A stretch of DNA of 64,000 nucleotides from Serripes groenlandicus (lineage: Eukaryota > Mollusca > Bivalvia > Cardiida > Cardiidae): contig JASEVX010000013.1 of NCBI GenBank assembly GCA_031761405.1, positions 56,978,603 through 57,042,602 of the forward strand. The letters run 5' to 3'. The stretch's first letter is position 1; every line of letters starts with the position of its first letter. Shown in pieces: positions 46,735 to 59,790 of this stretch. Position numbers and translations under genes: made by a program. The notes under the pieces were generated by a model that was not told where the DNA came from, did not search any database, and saw only the letters and a program-made list of their open reading frames with translations.

Positions 46735-47735
46735 TCACTTAATTACCTGTAACAATTAATCGGTACTTTACCTGTATCAGTCTAGCTAAAATGCACTAGT
46801 CGTTACTTACCTGCAAGCACTTAATCTGTACTTTACCTGTGTCAGTATAGCTGTATTGCACTAGTCGTTACTTACTTGTAACACCTAATAGGTACTTTAC
46901 CTGTATCAGTCTAACTATAATGCACTAGTCGTTACTTACCTGTAACAATTTATCTGTACTTTACCTGTGTCAGTCTAGCTGTATTGCACTAGTCGTTACT
47001 TACTTGTAACACCTAATAGGTACTTTACCTGTATCAGTCTAGCTATAATGCACTAGTTGTTACTTACCTGTAACAATTAGTCTGTACTTTACCTGTGTCA
47101 TTGAAGCTATAATGCACTGATCGTTACTTACTTGTAACAATTAATTGGTACTGTACCTGTGTCAGTCAACCTATAATGCACTAGTCATTAATTACTTGTA
47201 ACAACTATTTGGTAATTTACCTTTTTCAGTACAGCTATAATGCACCAGTCGATACTTACCTGTAAAAGGAATCTGTACTTTACCAGTCAATCTATAATGC
47301 ACTTGTCGTTACTTACCTGTAACAATTAATCGGTACTTTACCTGTATCAGTCTAGCTATAATGCACTAGTCATTGCATACTTGTAACAACTAATCTCTAC
47401 TTTACCTGTGTTAGTCAATCTATAATGCACTAGTCGTTACTTACCTGTTACAATTAATCGGTACTTTACCTGTGTTAGTCAAGCTATAATGCACTAGTCG
47501 TTACTTACCTGTAACAATTACTCTATACTTTACTTGTTTAAGTCAAGCTATAATGCACTCGTCGTTACTTACCTATAACAATTAATCAGTACTATACTGG
47601 ACCAATCAAGCTATAATGCACTAGTCGTTACCTAACTGTAACAATTAATTAGTACTTTACCTGTGTCCGTCAAGCTATAATGCACTAGTCTTTAATTACA
47701 TGTAACACTTAATCGGTACTGTAATCTGGATTAAC
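46735..47735. repeat. 64-bp satellite
   Basis: About fifteen units reading tcgttacttacctgtaacaa, ttaatcggtactttacctgt, atcagtctagctataatgca. Period about 64 bases; adjacent units differ by 5-15%. It runs directly into the next satellite. Confidence 0.95.
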
Positions 47736-48580
47736 TACCCCTACCACTGTGTTTGAATATTGTACACAGGGTAACAGACTAGTCCGAATCTAGTCCGGAT
47801 TACCTACCCCTACCTCTGTATACGAATATTGCACTCAGCATATTAGACTAGTTCGAATATAGTCCGAATTACCTATTCCTATCACTGTGTTCAAATATTT
47901 TACTCAGGGAACCAGTCTAGTACGAATATAGTCCGGATTACCTACCACTACCACTGTGTTTGAATATTGTACTCAGGGAATCAGTCTAGACCGAATATAA
48001 TTCAGATTACCTACCCATATCAGTGTGTTTGAATATTGTACTTAGGGTACCAGACTTGCCCGAATATAGTCCGGATTACCTACTCGTACCAATGTTTTTT
48101 TGATATTGTACTCCAGCAAACACACTAGTCCGAATCTAATCCGGATTACCTACCCATATCTCTGTGTTTGAATGTTGTACTCATAGTACCAGACAAGTCC
48201 GAATCTAGTCAGGATTACTTAACCCTATCACTGTGTTTGAATATTTACTCAGGGTACTAGACTAGTCCGAATATAGTCCGGATTACCTACCTCTACCAGT
48301 GTGTTTGAATATTGTTCTCAGTGAACCAGTCAGTCTTGTACGAATATAGTCCGGATTACCTACCCCTATCACTGTGTTTGAATATTGTATTCAGGGTACC
48401 ACACTAGTCCAAATTTAGTCCAGTCAGGGTTGTCCGAATCTAATCCGGATAACCTACCCCTACCACCTTGTTTGAATATTGTACTCCTGGTACCACTAGC
48501 GCAAATGTCGTCCGGATAACCTACCCCTATCAAAGTTATTGTACTCAGGGTTCCAGTCTAGTTCGAATCATGTCCGGATT
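47736..48580. repeat. ~69-bp satellite
   Basis: About twelve units reading ctagtccgaatctagtccgg, attacctacccctaccactg, tgtttgaatattgtactcag. Period about 66-72 bases. The family shares no obvious similarity with the 64-bp one beside it. Confidence 0.95.
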
Positions 48581-48899
48581 ATCCGATTATAAAACCATAA
48601 TAGAAAATGATGGTATAAAGTTTTCCGCAATGTTTATCCAAATAAATTAATTTTGGAAATGTAGAAAAATTGCCAAATCTTTACATTGTTTTAAATTTTG
48701 ACATGCAAATTTAACCATATAAAACCCGTTGAATTGTTGTTCTGTATATATATATATAATTGCATATGTACTTGTTTACGTTAATGATATTCACACTTCA
48801 CACTTTGTATATATGTTTTGCTTATTGTGTACGGGCCAGTGGCCTACATAACATGTTTTAATGATCTGTAGATTGTGCACTGTTATACATTCTAGTAAA
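48581..48899. other. Spacer between satellites
   Basis: AT-rich single-copy-looking sequence with a short TA run near 48747-48760. Nothing else seen. Confidence 0.4.
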
Positions 48900-50040
48900 A
48901 CATGGTCTGGACTAGGTCAGTATTGTAATTTAACTCATTTGCTAAAAGTTCAGGAACAGGTATATACTATTAAGTTGTTCTATTTTGGTAAGGTCAAAAT
49001 CAGGCTTATACCGTTAAATGATATATTATACTAATGTCAGAATCAGGTCAATATCAATATGTTATACTATTGTAGAAAAGTCAACATCAGGTCAGTATTG
49101 CAAAGTAATACTATTGTAAACACATCAGGATTAACAGTATTAAAGATCAATATCAGGCAAATAATGTTGAGATATATTTATACAAATTTCAGAATCAGAA
49201 TAATATTATTCACTAATACTATTGTAGAAAGGTCAAGATCAAGTAAATAATGATGAACATATGTGTGTATGAAGTATAGGATCAGGTTGATATTAGTAAG
49301 TATTTCTATTTTAGAAAACTCCCCATCAGGTCAATATTGTTAAGTTATATATTTATACTTATTTCACATTCAGGTTAATATCATCCAGTAACACTTTTGT
49401 AGACATGTCAGGATCAAGTCAATCAATAGTGTTAAGTTATATATTTATACTTAGTTCACATCCAGGTCAATATGTCAGGATCAAGTCAGTCAATCTTGTT
49501 CAGTAATACTTTTGCACACAGCTCAAGGTTTTGTTAATAATATGTAGAAATAATATTGCATAAAGGTCAGGATAAGATCAATATTGTTAAAAAAACGTGT
49601 GTACACGTTAAGGATCACGGTAGTGTTGATATATGATATATGTGTACAAAGTCAGAATCAGGTTAATATTATTAAGTAATAATCTCTTAGAAAATTTAAG
49701 ATCAGCTCAATAGTGTTAAATAAAACCAGGATAATATCAACAAGTACTACTATTGTGGATATGTCAGGATCATGTCAGTTAATATTTTCCAATAATACTA
49801 TTGTAGAAATGTCCGGATCAGGTCAATATTATTACGTTATACAATTGTAGAAAGGTCCTGACTATGTCAATATTATTAAGTAATACAATTAAAGAAAGGT
49901 CCAGACCAGGTCAAAATTGTTTAATATAATTGATATTGTATACACGTGTTCAAAGGTCAGAGTCATGTCAGCTTTGTTGAGTAATACAATTGCAGAAAAG
50001 TCAGGATAAGGTGAATATTGTTAAGTAATACATTTGATAC
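48900..50040. repeat. ~48-bp satellite C, locus 2
   Basis: Units such as agaaaggtcaggatcaggt-like blocks followed by caatattgttaagtaatac, period about 45-52 bases, roughly 22 strongly diverged units. Same family as 6775-7725 and 52240-52820. Confidence 0.88.
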
Positions 50041-50230
50041 ATCATTTTTGTTGGTTAGTGTGAAAATGGCATTTTTAATATTTTTTCAGTTCTTTAATCG
50101 AGTTATCTGTATAAATTACTAGTACTACTGGTAATGTTATCCTAACATTGGTTAACCAAGTATAATGCTACCCCAACACTCCGGACTGTATTTGACATGA
50201 CCCGACTTTGGATCGAATCCAAACGGAAAG
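50041..50230. repeat. Dispersed repeat flank of satellite C (copy 2, partial)
   Basis: gttatctgtataaatta at 50103, ctaccccaacactccgga at 50169 and tatttgacatgaccc at 50189 match 8473-8600 in the same order and spacing. Confidence 0.65.
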
Positions 50231-52239
50231 ATCAAGTAAATACATTCAAATTGAGAGAAATATGTGTATATGCTTTGTTTTTGCGCTTTCGGTTCTATAC
50301 AACTAAGAACTAAATAAAAGGTCAATTAAAGTATGTATAAAGCTTCACAAGTTATAGAAAAGGGACTTACCAAACATATCCTTTCCCGCACAGCTTATAC
50401 TCTCGTTCGTTTTCCTGAATGGTTCGGTACGCCTGTTATCAGTGAAATATATTATCGATGACGTAAACATTCTGACCGTCTACATCTGAACGTGTAACTC
50501 GTATCAGAGTGTCATTTAATAATTAAATATGGTTCTTTCAAATACGTTCTTAAAAATCGTCGGGCGGAATCAGAAAATCCATTAGCAGTACATAATGTTT
50601 GACGGGAACAAAATCGAAACTTCCACCAACGTAAAGGAGTAAGTTTGTATTGTGATATACAATTTACCATTGACATCTGAATATGTTATTCATATCATTA
50701 TGTTCGACAAAAGGTATTTAAACTGCATTCGGATACGTACATAGAAGTATATACATTTCTTTAAAAGCAAAGTGGGCACTCCAATCCCGCATCTTTAGCA
50801 AAAAAGTATCAACTCACGGAAAGATTGTTTACAAATATACCTGTTCAACTGAATCAATAATATTTACCTATATATAAAACAAATCATAATTTGTAATTGT
50901 TACGCGTTTGTCTTTTGATATCACAATCACGGCCTAAAATTGGGCTCATTTCGAATCATAATCATGGCCTCAAATTGTGCTCATTTCGAATGAAAATCTT
51001 TGATAGATGTCAGGTTAAGAGGATATATTTCGAACACGAGACTTTTATATGTATGATTGTCACATTGCAAGGAGGGGAGTGTCTGATTGAGTTTGATCAA
51101 TGTATTTATGTACGTATATTAAACACGTGCGAATGGCGATTAAGAACCATACGTTATCTCGCCAAATTACAACATGAAAGAAAGGTGCATACTGTAAATA
51201 TCCGTGGTACAGAAAATGTCAATATAAGCGTTTGAAAGTGAATCCTTTGAAACAATTGATGGCTTATGTATCTTAAGTATGTTCATATTGTCTAATTTAA
51301 ACTGTTTTAGCAGCTTGAAATTGAATTAAATGGATCCCTGTAACATAATATGAAGCCTATTAAAAATGAATTAAGCATAAAGGACAGACGGAGAGCGGAT
51401 TCACGACGAGCAGTGATCACTAATTATCTATTAAAGATAGGCAGCACTCAACATGTATGTTTATTCCCATGACATCAAGGTTTATTATCTGATTATGGCA
51501 TGTCAGATATAAAAATGTATCCCAGTGTCTCAATGTTAATCTGGCACTTGACATGTCAGGATCAGAAGTTTACTCTTTATGTTGACAATATCTAAAGGCC
51601 ATATCTTAAAATCACCGACATTTTTGCGTGACTCGAGTCAATGTCAGTATCAGTTAAACCGTTTTCCTGATACAGACATATGCTGTCAGTTCATTCACTG
51701 ATATGTTTGTGTAATTTCTACCTTTTCCCTGTTGCAGTCAATTTCCCCCCTCTGTAGCTGATTGATTGATTTTTTGTTCTGGTAAGAAAGACATTACTCG
51801 GCACATTTTTATACATAAAACATATAAGTATATAGAGGTTGAATGTGTTTTAAAAAATTAATGTTGTATAGGATTATAATACACATAAATTTATTCAATT
51901 CCAAATCAGTCGTTTAGTACCACGTTTTCCTCGAGGATAATGTCAACGAGTTTGACGATTATTCGTGAATTGACAAAGTGACGTACCAGTGCCGACGCTT
52001 AAACCTGCAAACGCAATGCAAGAATCACTTTTTTTGTAATAGATAACGGCATTACGTGTTAAAATATACATGACCAACTGTAAAAGCGGCGGTCAACTCC
52101 CATCAAACAATCGAACAAACCAAATTGATTTTAAAGAGAAACAAACTATAGTATGATCGTAGGGCTGTACTACCGTTTAAAAATCTGGCTCCTAGTCGGA
52201 CTGTGGTGTTAAACTACAATCTGATTTAGATATGTTTAC
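50231..52239. other. Intergenic, no supportable gene
   Basis: An open frame at 50897-51235 (112 codons) begins within a small direct repeat (tcacggcctaaaattgggct / tcatggcctcaaattgtgct) and matches no family I know. A decayed SINE tail (gcggcggtcaactcccatca) is at about 52085-52125. Nothing else is recognised. Confidence 0.5.
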
Positions 52240-52830
52240 AATAGTAAGGTTTAATTTTAAATTTTGTCGAGTAATTTTATTGTAGGGAGGTCAAGTACAA
52301 CGTGTTTACTAAGATCAAGAACAGGTCAATGTTATAAAGTGATACTACTGTACAAAGGTCGGAATCACTTTAATAGTTTCGAATAATTGCAATGTAGGAA
52401 GATCAAGTAAAACGTGTTTACTAAGGTCCGGATCAGGTCAATATTGTTAAGTTATACTATCGTACAAAGGTCGGAATCATTTCAATATTGTCGAGTAATA
52501 TATATTGTAGTGAGGCCAGGTCAATTTTGTTATTTAATTATTGTCTACGAAGGGCAGGATCAGGTCGATATTTTCTTGAAATACGTTTGATAAAAATGTC
52601 AAGATCATGTCAATATTTTTAAGTAACATTTTCAAAGGTCAGATAAACTAGGACCAGGTTAATATTGTTAATATTTGCTTCTATGTAAAGGTCAGAATGA
52701 GGTCAATATGATTTAGTAATAATTGTGCCCAAAGGTCAAGATTAGATCATCAACGTTAAGAAAGGTTTCTGTATAAAGGTTATAACGAGGTCAATATTGT
52801 TAAGTATGTTTGTTGTTGTCCTCTACAAAG
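52240..52830. repeat. ~48-bp satellite C, locus 3
   Basis: About twelve diverged units (tacaaaggtcggaatcatttc, aatattgttaagttatacta). The unit at 52689-52705 again holds AGGTCA, five bases, AGGTCA. Confidence 0.88.
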
Positions 52831-52859
52831 CATTCAGATGATGTTCAAATTTTAAAAAG

Positions 52860-53990
52860 AAAAGACATTTTCATCGTTCTATGAAATATATAATGTCCAA
52901 TGATAAACACCTGTCTTAAAGATACTAAAAGTGCCTGCCTATCAAGCCCGTCCGATTTACTTCCCTTTAACCTAAAAAGGAAATATTTCGGGTTTTCGTG
53001 TAACATATTTTTGTTTCAATTGATATTGATATGTTTTATATTACGTAAAATTGCTTGTGTTTCATACATAACACACCAGTATATGTGTCGCGTCAGAGAA
53101 ATACGGACACTCAAGAGTTTGCGACCACGATATACACAGATCTGCCTGCGCCGATGCGAAATCGAATAAGGCTTTCTTTCGTTCGAAACTATGTTTTTTT
53201 AACATTAGCGTATATAGAGTAACGTTAAAGAGCTGTGATATATAGGTCGGTAATGAAAAGGGCTATCGTTCTAAGGGTCGTAAGCTCGAACCGCGGCTTC
53301 ATTATTTCCGATGATTGACTAAAGTCAATATTTATCTCATCGTTTTCTAATTATAATTATGAGACAAAGAGATTCAGAAAGCCGGACGCGTCTTTAGTTT
53401 GAAATTATGTATAGTACATGTATAACGGTTATTAATTACGCTCGATGTCGGCTACCTCAAAACCTTACTAGTACTCGGGCCGTTTGTGTTTAGAAATGCC
53501 CAAGTCAGATCACGTAGACGCTGGAAATGAAAGAGGTACCATTGGTTCTATAGTATGACACTCTTCACTGCACCGCCGTCTTCTATATCTTTGTATTTTA
53601 GCATGATTTCGGACAAGGAATTCCTAATTGTATGCTTACGGAGGTCCGTTTTGTTATGTGTTTATTAATTGAATTTGATCCACGAAGGGCGAAAATATAT
53701 GTTGTTGCATCATCTAACAGTTTAGACATAAGCTAGTCTGTGATTATGGTAGACTAATCCTAATGGGCTCGTAACAACCGTTCATATCCACATTAAGACA
53801 TGAGTTTTACCGAAAAACTAGATTTAAATCATTGTAATAACAATTTGACCGATACCTATAGGCGTGCTGTTACAAGTCCCCTTGTTTGTATTCGAGTCTT
53901 TCGCGACTAGCGCTTTTGCATCGTAATACATCTACGTACAGTGAAGTCTCGGACGAGCCTGTGTTTTTGCAACTTATCTTACAAGATCAT
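52860..53990. repeat. Dispersed repeat flank of satellite C (copy 3)
   Basis: Shares ordered blocks with 58820-59790 (aatgtccaat, aacacaccagtatatgtgtc, catNatttccgatga, gggcgaa) and with 7979-8313 (gggcgaaaata, atctacgtacagtgaag). It includes a tRNA-like remnant, gggtcgtaagctcgaacc, near 53272. The open frame at 52900-53169 lies wholly inside this repeat. Confidence 0.6.
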
Positions 53991-54151
53991 CCACTTTCCG
54001 TCTACGTGTAATTTACTCCTGGACGATTATTTTACAAAATCTAAAAATGTAGCCCCATACGTTTTACACATAATCACCTAAGTATCACCCAATTTGCTGT
54101 CCGTCAATGAGACCGCAAATTGCGAGGCACCGCTCATATCTGATGTACATG

Positions 54152-54412
54152 TGGCTGCCTAGTTCGTGAAACGGTAGAGTGTCCGTCTCTGTCGCGAAAG
54201 GATGCGGGTTAGATCGCTTGCCGGGTTATTCGAAGGACTTTGGAAAATGGTAGTTATGAATTACCCTCTTTGGCGCTCAGGATTGAAGAATTAGTATTAC
54301 GACTGACTTGCTGGTGCAAAGGTCAATGAACCAGTAGAACATGCAACCTTCCGCCGTGGTATAACTGAAACAACTTTGAAAGCGGCGTTAATATCAAAGC
54401 AAACAAACCAAA
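54152..54412 (+). mobile_element. tRNA-derived SINE
   Basis: Head: gtggctgcctagttcgtgaa, acggtagagtgtccg and a decayed B box (gcgggttagatcgcttg). Body: tacgactgacttgctggtgc and aatgaaccagtagaac. Tail: gccgtggtataactgaaac, gcggcgttaatatcaaagc, ending in AAAC repeats. Full-length by comparison with 7334-7567. Confidence 0.8.
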
Positions 54413-55394
54413 ATCAAACCAATATTCACGTATCGTTGTATCGTATTCTTTGTAAACATGTGTTAAATAGTATTGTACAAACATATATCGTGAACATTAA
54501 TTAACCGTGAACACATGTATACATTATTATTTCTGACTATTGCCCTCGAATAAAGATTAGTTAATATTCGTATATTTCAGTGGCGGTATGTATATCAATC
54601 TTATTTACTTAAATATCACTTTTCGATTAATGAACAACATTTACAGCTAAGTTTTTTCTAGTGCATTCAGATGTCCTTTGTTTATTATTGTTTTCAATAT
54701 GATTAATGGATCCCAAATAGAAATGGACTTTCATTGGTCAAGAAAGTAACATGCACCCGGGTTAATTTGCTGTGTACAAACACAATCAAAGAGAACAGAT
54801 ACAGTAGGCACATTACTATAGAATAAAAGCAGTGATCAGTCAAACTAACTTTGTAGATAATGCATAAATATGTACGACTTTACCATATGTTGGTGATCAA
54901 ACTGCTATCATTAGAGTTTAATAGGTCACCGAAGTCTTGGAAGGAAAACACTTTAAAATGTGAGACGTATGCATAATTCTTACTATCACGATCATACTAT
55001 ATACACAACACTTGAATACGGTTCTAGTATGAATTTCATCTGACTTATTGAGAGGTAATGAGAAATCTGCTGTAACTGAGTAGTTAGCATGCCCAATTTA
55101 AACATGGACGTCCCGGGTTCGAATCATGCACACAATAGTCAGTAAAAATAACACTTGTATAATGAGCATTATTTTGTGTACTCTTTAGTCGACCAGCGAT
55201 CACCAACGTTTCGGATCAATATAATAAACATGTGCCGCGTCTAGCGATTTTGGATCGTTGTGCTTGTTTAGGATGTCGGAATGTGAGTTGAGGTAGCTTG
55301 GGTTCGAAGTCACAATTTAGGATTAAAAGCCTGCAACGCTACCTACTGACCTACTGGAGCACGGTCGGCGTACGGTTTGCGATATATATTTAAA
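54413..55394. other. Intergenic with one tRNA-like remnant
   Basis: gagtagttagcatgcccaat followed by gacgtcccgggttcgaatca (about 55078-55125) resembles a decayed tRNA-type head. Otherwise nothing recognised. Confidence 0.45.
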
Positions 55395-56040
55395 CAACGA
55401 TGGCCGAGATAGATATTCCAGGGCGGCGTTCAAATTGCTACTTAAATTCGTACGTATAATGGGCCGGAGGCCTAATTACACAAATACACTCTCGTGTTGT
55501 ATTGTTTCAATTTGATAACTTGGCGCCGGTAGGTCAGTCGTCTTGAACGACACAGGCTGCAACTACAGTGGTTGTGAGTTCGAACCCCAACTCGGTTAAC
55601 ATTATTTCCGATGTTCGACAAAAGTCACTGTGACAATTGTAATTCGTATACCATGAATGAGATATCAGTTTATGTGGTAAATTAGCCAGTTCCTTGGAAG
55701 ACTGTTTAGGTGAGTGAATATGTGAACTGGCCGGTTTGATATGACTGACAAAATGTTGAAAAAGGCATAATACTCTAAACAATCAATCAATCAAATTGCA
55801 TTATCCAACACCGATGGCCGTGTAAGATATACCAGGTCAGTTTGCTGAACGAAATCGAAAATCGATGGCCGAGCTAGATATTCCTGATCGGCGTTCGGTT
55901 TGCTTAATAAATTCGAACACCCATGGCCTAGCTAGATATTCCAGATCGGCGTTCGTTTTTCTATATAAAATCGAACACTGATGGACGAGCTAGATATGCC
56001 AGGTCGGCGTTAAGTTTCCTATATTTAAATCGAACACCAT
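55395..56040. repeat. ~59-bp repeat (gatggccgagctagatattcc), interrupted by a SINE
   Basis: One unit at about 55400 and four at 55805, 55863, 55922 and 55980, each reading gatggccgagctagatattc then gatcggcgttcggtttgct. The SINE at 55520-55797 lies between the first unit and the rest. Confidence 0.8.
55520..55797 (+). mobile_element. tRNA-derived SINE, second family
   Basis: Head cttggcgccggtaggtcagt with B-box-like gttcgaacccc; then tatttccgatgttcgacaaa; tail gtgaactggccggtttgata and a terminal aatcaatcaatcaaa. A related head starts at 56041 and a third partial head at about 56205. Confidence 0.8.
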
Positions 56041-56266
56041 TGGCGCCGGTAGGACAGTCGGTAGCGTCGTAGTCGTCTGTAAATCCAGTGGTTGTGAGCT
56101 TGAACCCAAGCTCGGTCAGCATTCTTCCCGACGTTTGACAAAAGTCAATGTGACAATTGTCATTTGTCTTCAACTAATGTTTTATCATGTATATTTTGAA
56201 AAGGGTCAGTCAGTATCGTCGCAGGCCGTCAATTTAGTGGTTGGGAGTTCGAACCACAGCTCGTTG
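56041..56266 (+). mobile_element. Two partial SINE heads in tandem
   Basis: attggcgccggtaggacagt with ttcttcccgacgtttgacaa (56041-56180), then gggtcagtcagtatcgtcgc with gttcgaaccacagctcg (56200-56263). Neither has a SINE tail. Confidence 0.7.
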
Positions 56267-56374
56267 TTGACGACGCACGACGCACGACGCACGACGCACG
56301 ACGCACGACGGATGACAGTAAAAAAGGTTATCCCAATAGCTCACCTTAAGCACTTCATGCACAGGTGAGCTAAA
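56267..56374 (+). mobile_element. Microsatellite plus 3'-hairpin end of a bivalve-type element
   Basis: Heptamer gacgcac repeated about five times (56270-56306), then cccaatagctcacc, and the inverted repeat agctcacc / ggtgagct with a ~18-base loop, ending gtgagctaaa. This arrangement, microsatellite followed by a GGTGAGCT hairpin, resembles the 3' end of abundant non-autonomous elements of bivalves (pearl-like). The family name is from memory of the pattern, not from a search. Confidence 0.6.
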
Positions 56375-57749
56375 CATGGTTATCATTTAATTTGAAAGCA
56401 TTGTGACAATAGAGAAATTGCTCGTTATGAACAATTTCTCTTTTTGTAACACTATTTTCAAAATTGGTTTCTGTATCGTTACGTTGTATTGCAGATCTGA
56501 TTAATAATAATACCCCTATGAAATAGATTATTTGATGAAAGTCAGATATCAAAAATTACATCTTTTTTATTACGATGCATTGTGAAAATAAAGTGTGAGT
56601 AGATCTACGAATCGTTTATGCCATTAATATATATATTAAAGTCCGACATGAATATATTGTACATGTCTTTAAACAGATGCATTGTAACAAAGAGCTGCAG
56701 TTAATATATTGATGAAAGTAAGATATTTATTAGAAAATTTAATGGAATATCAAACTTATTTGACATGATACGGCGGAGCTTGTAACGAATCTCGGCATTT
56801 AGTTTAAGTTGTTTGTTGTTAACATAGACTGTCGAGTATAAACGTTGGTTATAATAAGTGAATTTTGACTATACATGTATACCAGAAACACGTGAATATC
56901 TACGCTTATACGTAAACCATGCCTAGCCTAGTATTGGTTTGTTCACCAGGGGATCATGAATAAGTGAACTGTCGCCACCATATAATTGAACTAACTTTGA
57001 AAACGTCGAAAACCAAACCGTAAACCATGTGTTATCAATAGATCAATGATTGATGATAGGAGATCTGTATAAAGCTAAGCCATATGCCGATTCAAATAAT
57101 CGGGACAATAATTAGTTTGTATCTGTTCAAACAAGATTCATGACATGCTTACAATTTAAATAGCTTAATCAAAACAGGTAGACAACGGATGTGCATACGC
57201 ATATCAGCTATATCTACGACTGTCTATTAAACCAGATGTATTTACACAAGGTGTCACATTATGTTTTTAGAAAGAAAAAAAATGTAAAGGGTCAATGTTA
57301 TCCATGCGTGATTTGTGTATAGAAGACTTGTACATTTGTGTATGTGTGTAGTGACCATTGGTCAGTTCTGCTTGTGTCTTGTGTAGGTGAGAAGAGAGGT
57401 TGTGATTTGAGAGAACTATAAGCTGGAACAATTGTAAGTAAAGACGGTATTTTTGTGAATTGAATTGCTGTTTCTGTGTACTTTTCATTTTGTAAATTAT
57501 TGAATAATTTATATAAACTATGCTGTAATGCTTTGGACACATTGTAGAAAATAGGTTGTTATTTCTTTACAGTCCAGCTTATAGGTATGGGTACATGTGT
57601 GCACTTTGTGAGACTGTGATGGGTGTAGTAACAGATGTTGACAGGGAAGTAGAATTGAGTTATTTCCTATGGCTTCCTGCCTTATGTGTTTATGATGAAC
57701 AATGCCCAAATAAGAATATAGATGTCCATGTGCCGGGTCTATGTGACGA
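56375..57749. other. Intergenic; SINE tail near 56930-57010
   Basis: ggatcatgaataagtgaact, ccaccatataattgaacta and gaaaacgtcgaaaaccaaac match SINE tails. No gene is supported; the open frames at 57267-57801 overlap on both strands and are unrecognised. Confidence 0.5.
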
Positions 57750-58045
57750 TGTGCTGTATATGAATCAATATGTCTATGTGACAACTCGTGAAGAATTATG
57801 AGCTTTAACTAAATCCTTTGTGGAGTTTACTTAAGTGGAGAAGGTGTTAGATGCTAACTTTCCTGAGTGGAACAGTGCATTTCTTAGGTGGAAAATATAC
57901 CTATGTCTGACACAATATGTCTTTGTGACGACTGGTGAAGGCATACCAGTTAAACCCAATCATATGTGGAGCTTACCTAAGTGGAGTAGGTGTTGACGTT
58001 CATGAATGGAACAGAGACTTTCCTAGGTGGATAATACACTTTCCT
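57750..58045. repeat. Diverged ~145-bp tandem duplication
   Basis: Copy 1 (about 57757-57900) and copy 2 (about 57905-58040) share caatatgtctatgtgacaac / caatatgtctttgtgacgac, then tgtggagtttacttaagtgg / tgtggagcttacctaagtgg, then gagtggaacag / gaatggaacag. Non-coding as far as can be seen. Confidence 0.75.
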
Positions 58046-58819
58046 ATATGTAACAATGGGACATTATATGTGACATTGTTAATTAGAGTTTGTTAACCAT
58101 TACGTTATTTAGTCTATTCATCAAACATTGTCATCTCTGTATTATAATCATTAAACATATATGTGTATCGATTGTGCAAGTTGTACATTTGGGTCAATTT
58201 ATAAAAGAATCTTGGGATCACAAAGATCAATTTGTGACACAAGGATACATATGTCGACGGAAATGATGACATGCACATACAATTGTGATGCGCTATGTTG
58301 TACAACGTAATAGGCGAGTGCCTGAAAATGTTGATACATTTTGTTAATTTCAATTTGAAGTAAACAAGATACTCTCAGATAATGTTGAAATTTGAATTGC
58401 TTAAATAAGCATTGTATACACTGACCTGACTGACGAGTGAGAGGCATGCCCCAGTAAATCATAAAACCGTGCGTGTATTTAAAGTGAAGTACACTCTTGT
58501 TCAATAATTATACGTTCATTTATAGAGGTTTTTCATATATTTTGATATTTTCAAAGTCGTAAGTGAAAGGGGAAACCGGTCCAGTATTTGCACATTCTAC
58601 GAAATAAACGTGATATTTTGCCTCATACTAAGTTAGAAGTGGTTGACACTACAATACATATGTATATGTCAGAACTGTTATGAGCAAAATCAAATTCTAA
58701 ACCAGATGAATCAGTAATTGTTTTTAAAATATTTAAAATACATGATATGTTTTGGTTACTAATCATTTCAGAGGATGATCAATTTATAAAAAATAAACAC
58801 ATTTTTAAAAATCCGTGAA
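58046..58819. other. Intergenic, nothing recognised
   Basis: AT-rich. Overlapping short frames on the minus strand (58114-58504) have no recognisable family. Confidence 0.45.
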
Positions 58820-59790
58820 AAATAATAATGTCCAATTATAGACACCTCTAGTCTTACAGATTCACCAGAAATCACCATATACAAAATTGTCTGCATATGT
58901 AGCACCTCTGGTTTACTTTAGTTTCACGTGACACGAACACCTCTCACATAAAAATACAGAAATACTGTTCGGTTCCAGTGTTAATTTAACCTAGGACTGG
59001 TCATAGGTTGTTATATATAGGGTCAAATCACACGTATTTTAAACATAACACACCAGTATACGTATCGCGTCACATAAAAAAAATGGACACAAAGGACTTT
59101 GCAATCATGAAAGACGCAGATCTTCCTACATGTATGCCGTTGCGACGTCATATCTGGTATTTTTGTTTGTTCGAAACCATACTAGTCCAACATTAAATAC
59201 GATTATTGAGAAATGCTGTAGAGCCGCGAAAGTTCAGGTTACGACGATGGCTATTTTCTTTTCAATGATTGTCCGCTTGAATCCCAGCCCGACTCGGCCG
59301 TTCATTCTTTCCGATGATCGACACACATCAGTATCTAGTTAATCGTTTTATAATTAAAATCATCAGACAATGTGATTCAAGAGTTTGCAATCTCATTTTT
59401 AAAATTATTAATAGTACAACGATTATAAATCTCTCTTGATATCTGCTTCCTGTGTATCTAACTAGTAGTCTCACCGTTTGATCTGATAAATCGAAAACGG
59501 AGAACACGATACTCACGGGATTCGAACAAGCTACTTCATGTAAAACAGTTCAACGCTCTACCAATACATAACAGTCTTTCACGTCTTTCTGTGTTTTACT
59601 ATGAATAAGGACAGTAGGAGTTTTCAATGTGCACACTGTATGGTAACGGTTGTCATATTTGTTACGTGATTTTCAATTAAATATGAGCTGCAAAGGGCGA
59701 ATATGTTTCGTATTGGTTAATAAACGGTGACAACAAATGAGAGACTGTGTTTAAGGTACACAAACCATTCTGGACTTAACGAATTCTGTA
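58820..59790. repeat. Dispersed repeat (copy 4), no satellite C beside it
   Basis: Collinear with 52860-53700: aatgtccaattatagacacc, aacacaccagtatacgtatc, cattctttccgatgatcgac, and cgaatatgtttcg after aagggcg. Divergence between the two copies is high with many indels. No satellite C array precedes this copy. Confidence 0.6.

Noticed and set aside
50897..51235. A 112-codon gene
   Set aside because: It begins in a small direct repeat, has no recognisable family, signal peptide or membrane segment, and stands alone.
55520..56266. Real tRNA genes in the 54-56 kb region
   Set aside because: B-box-like stretches are present but stems do not pair and SINE bodies or tails follow; these are SINE heads.
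57267..57801. Overlapping open frames of 80-91 codons on both strands
   Set aside because: Four mutually overlapping frames with no family match; low-complexity His/Thr-rich stretches come from simple sequence.
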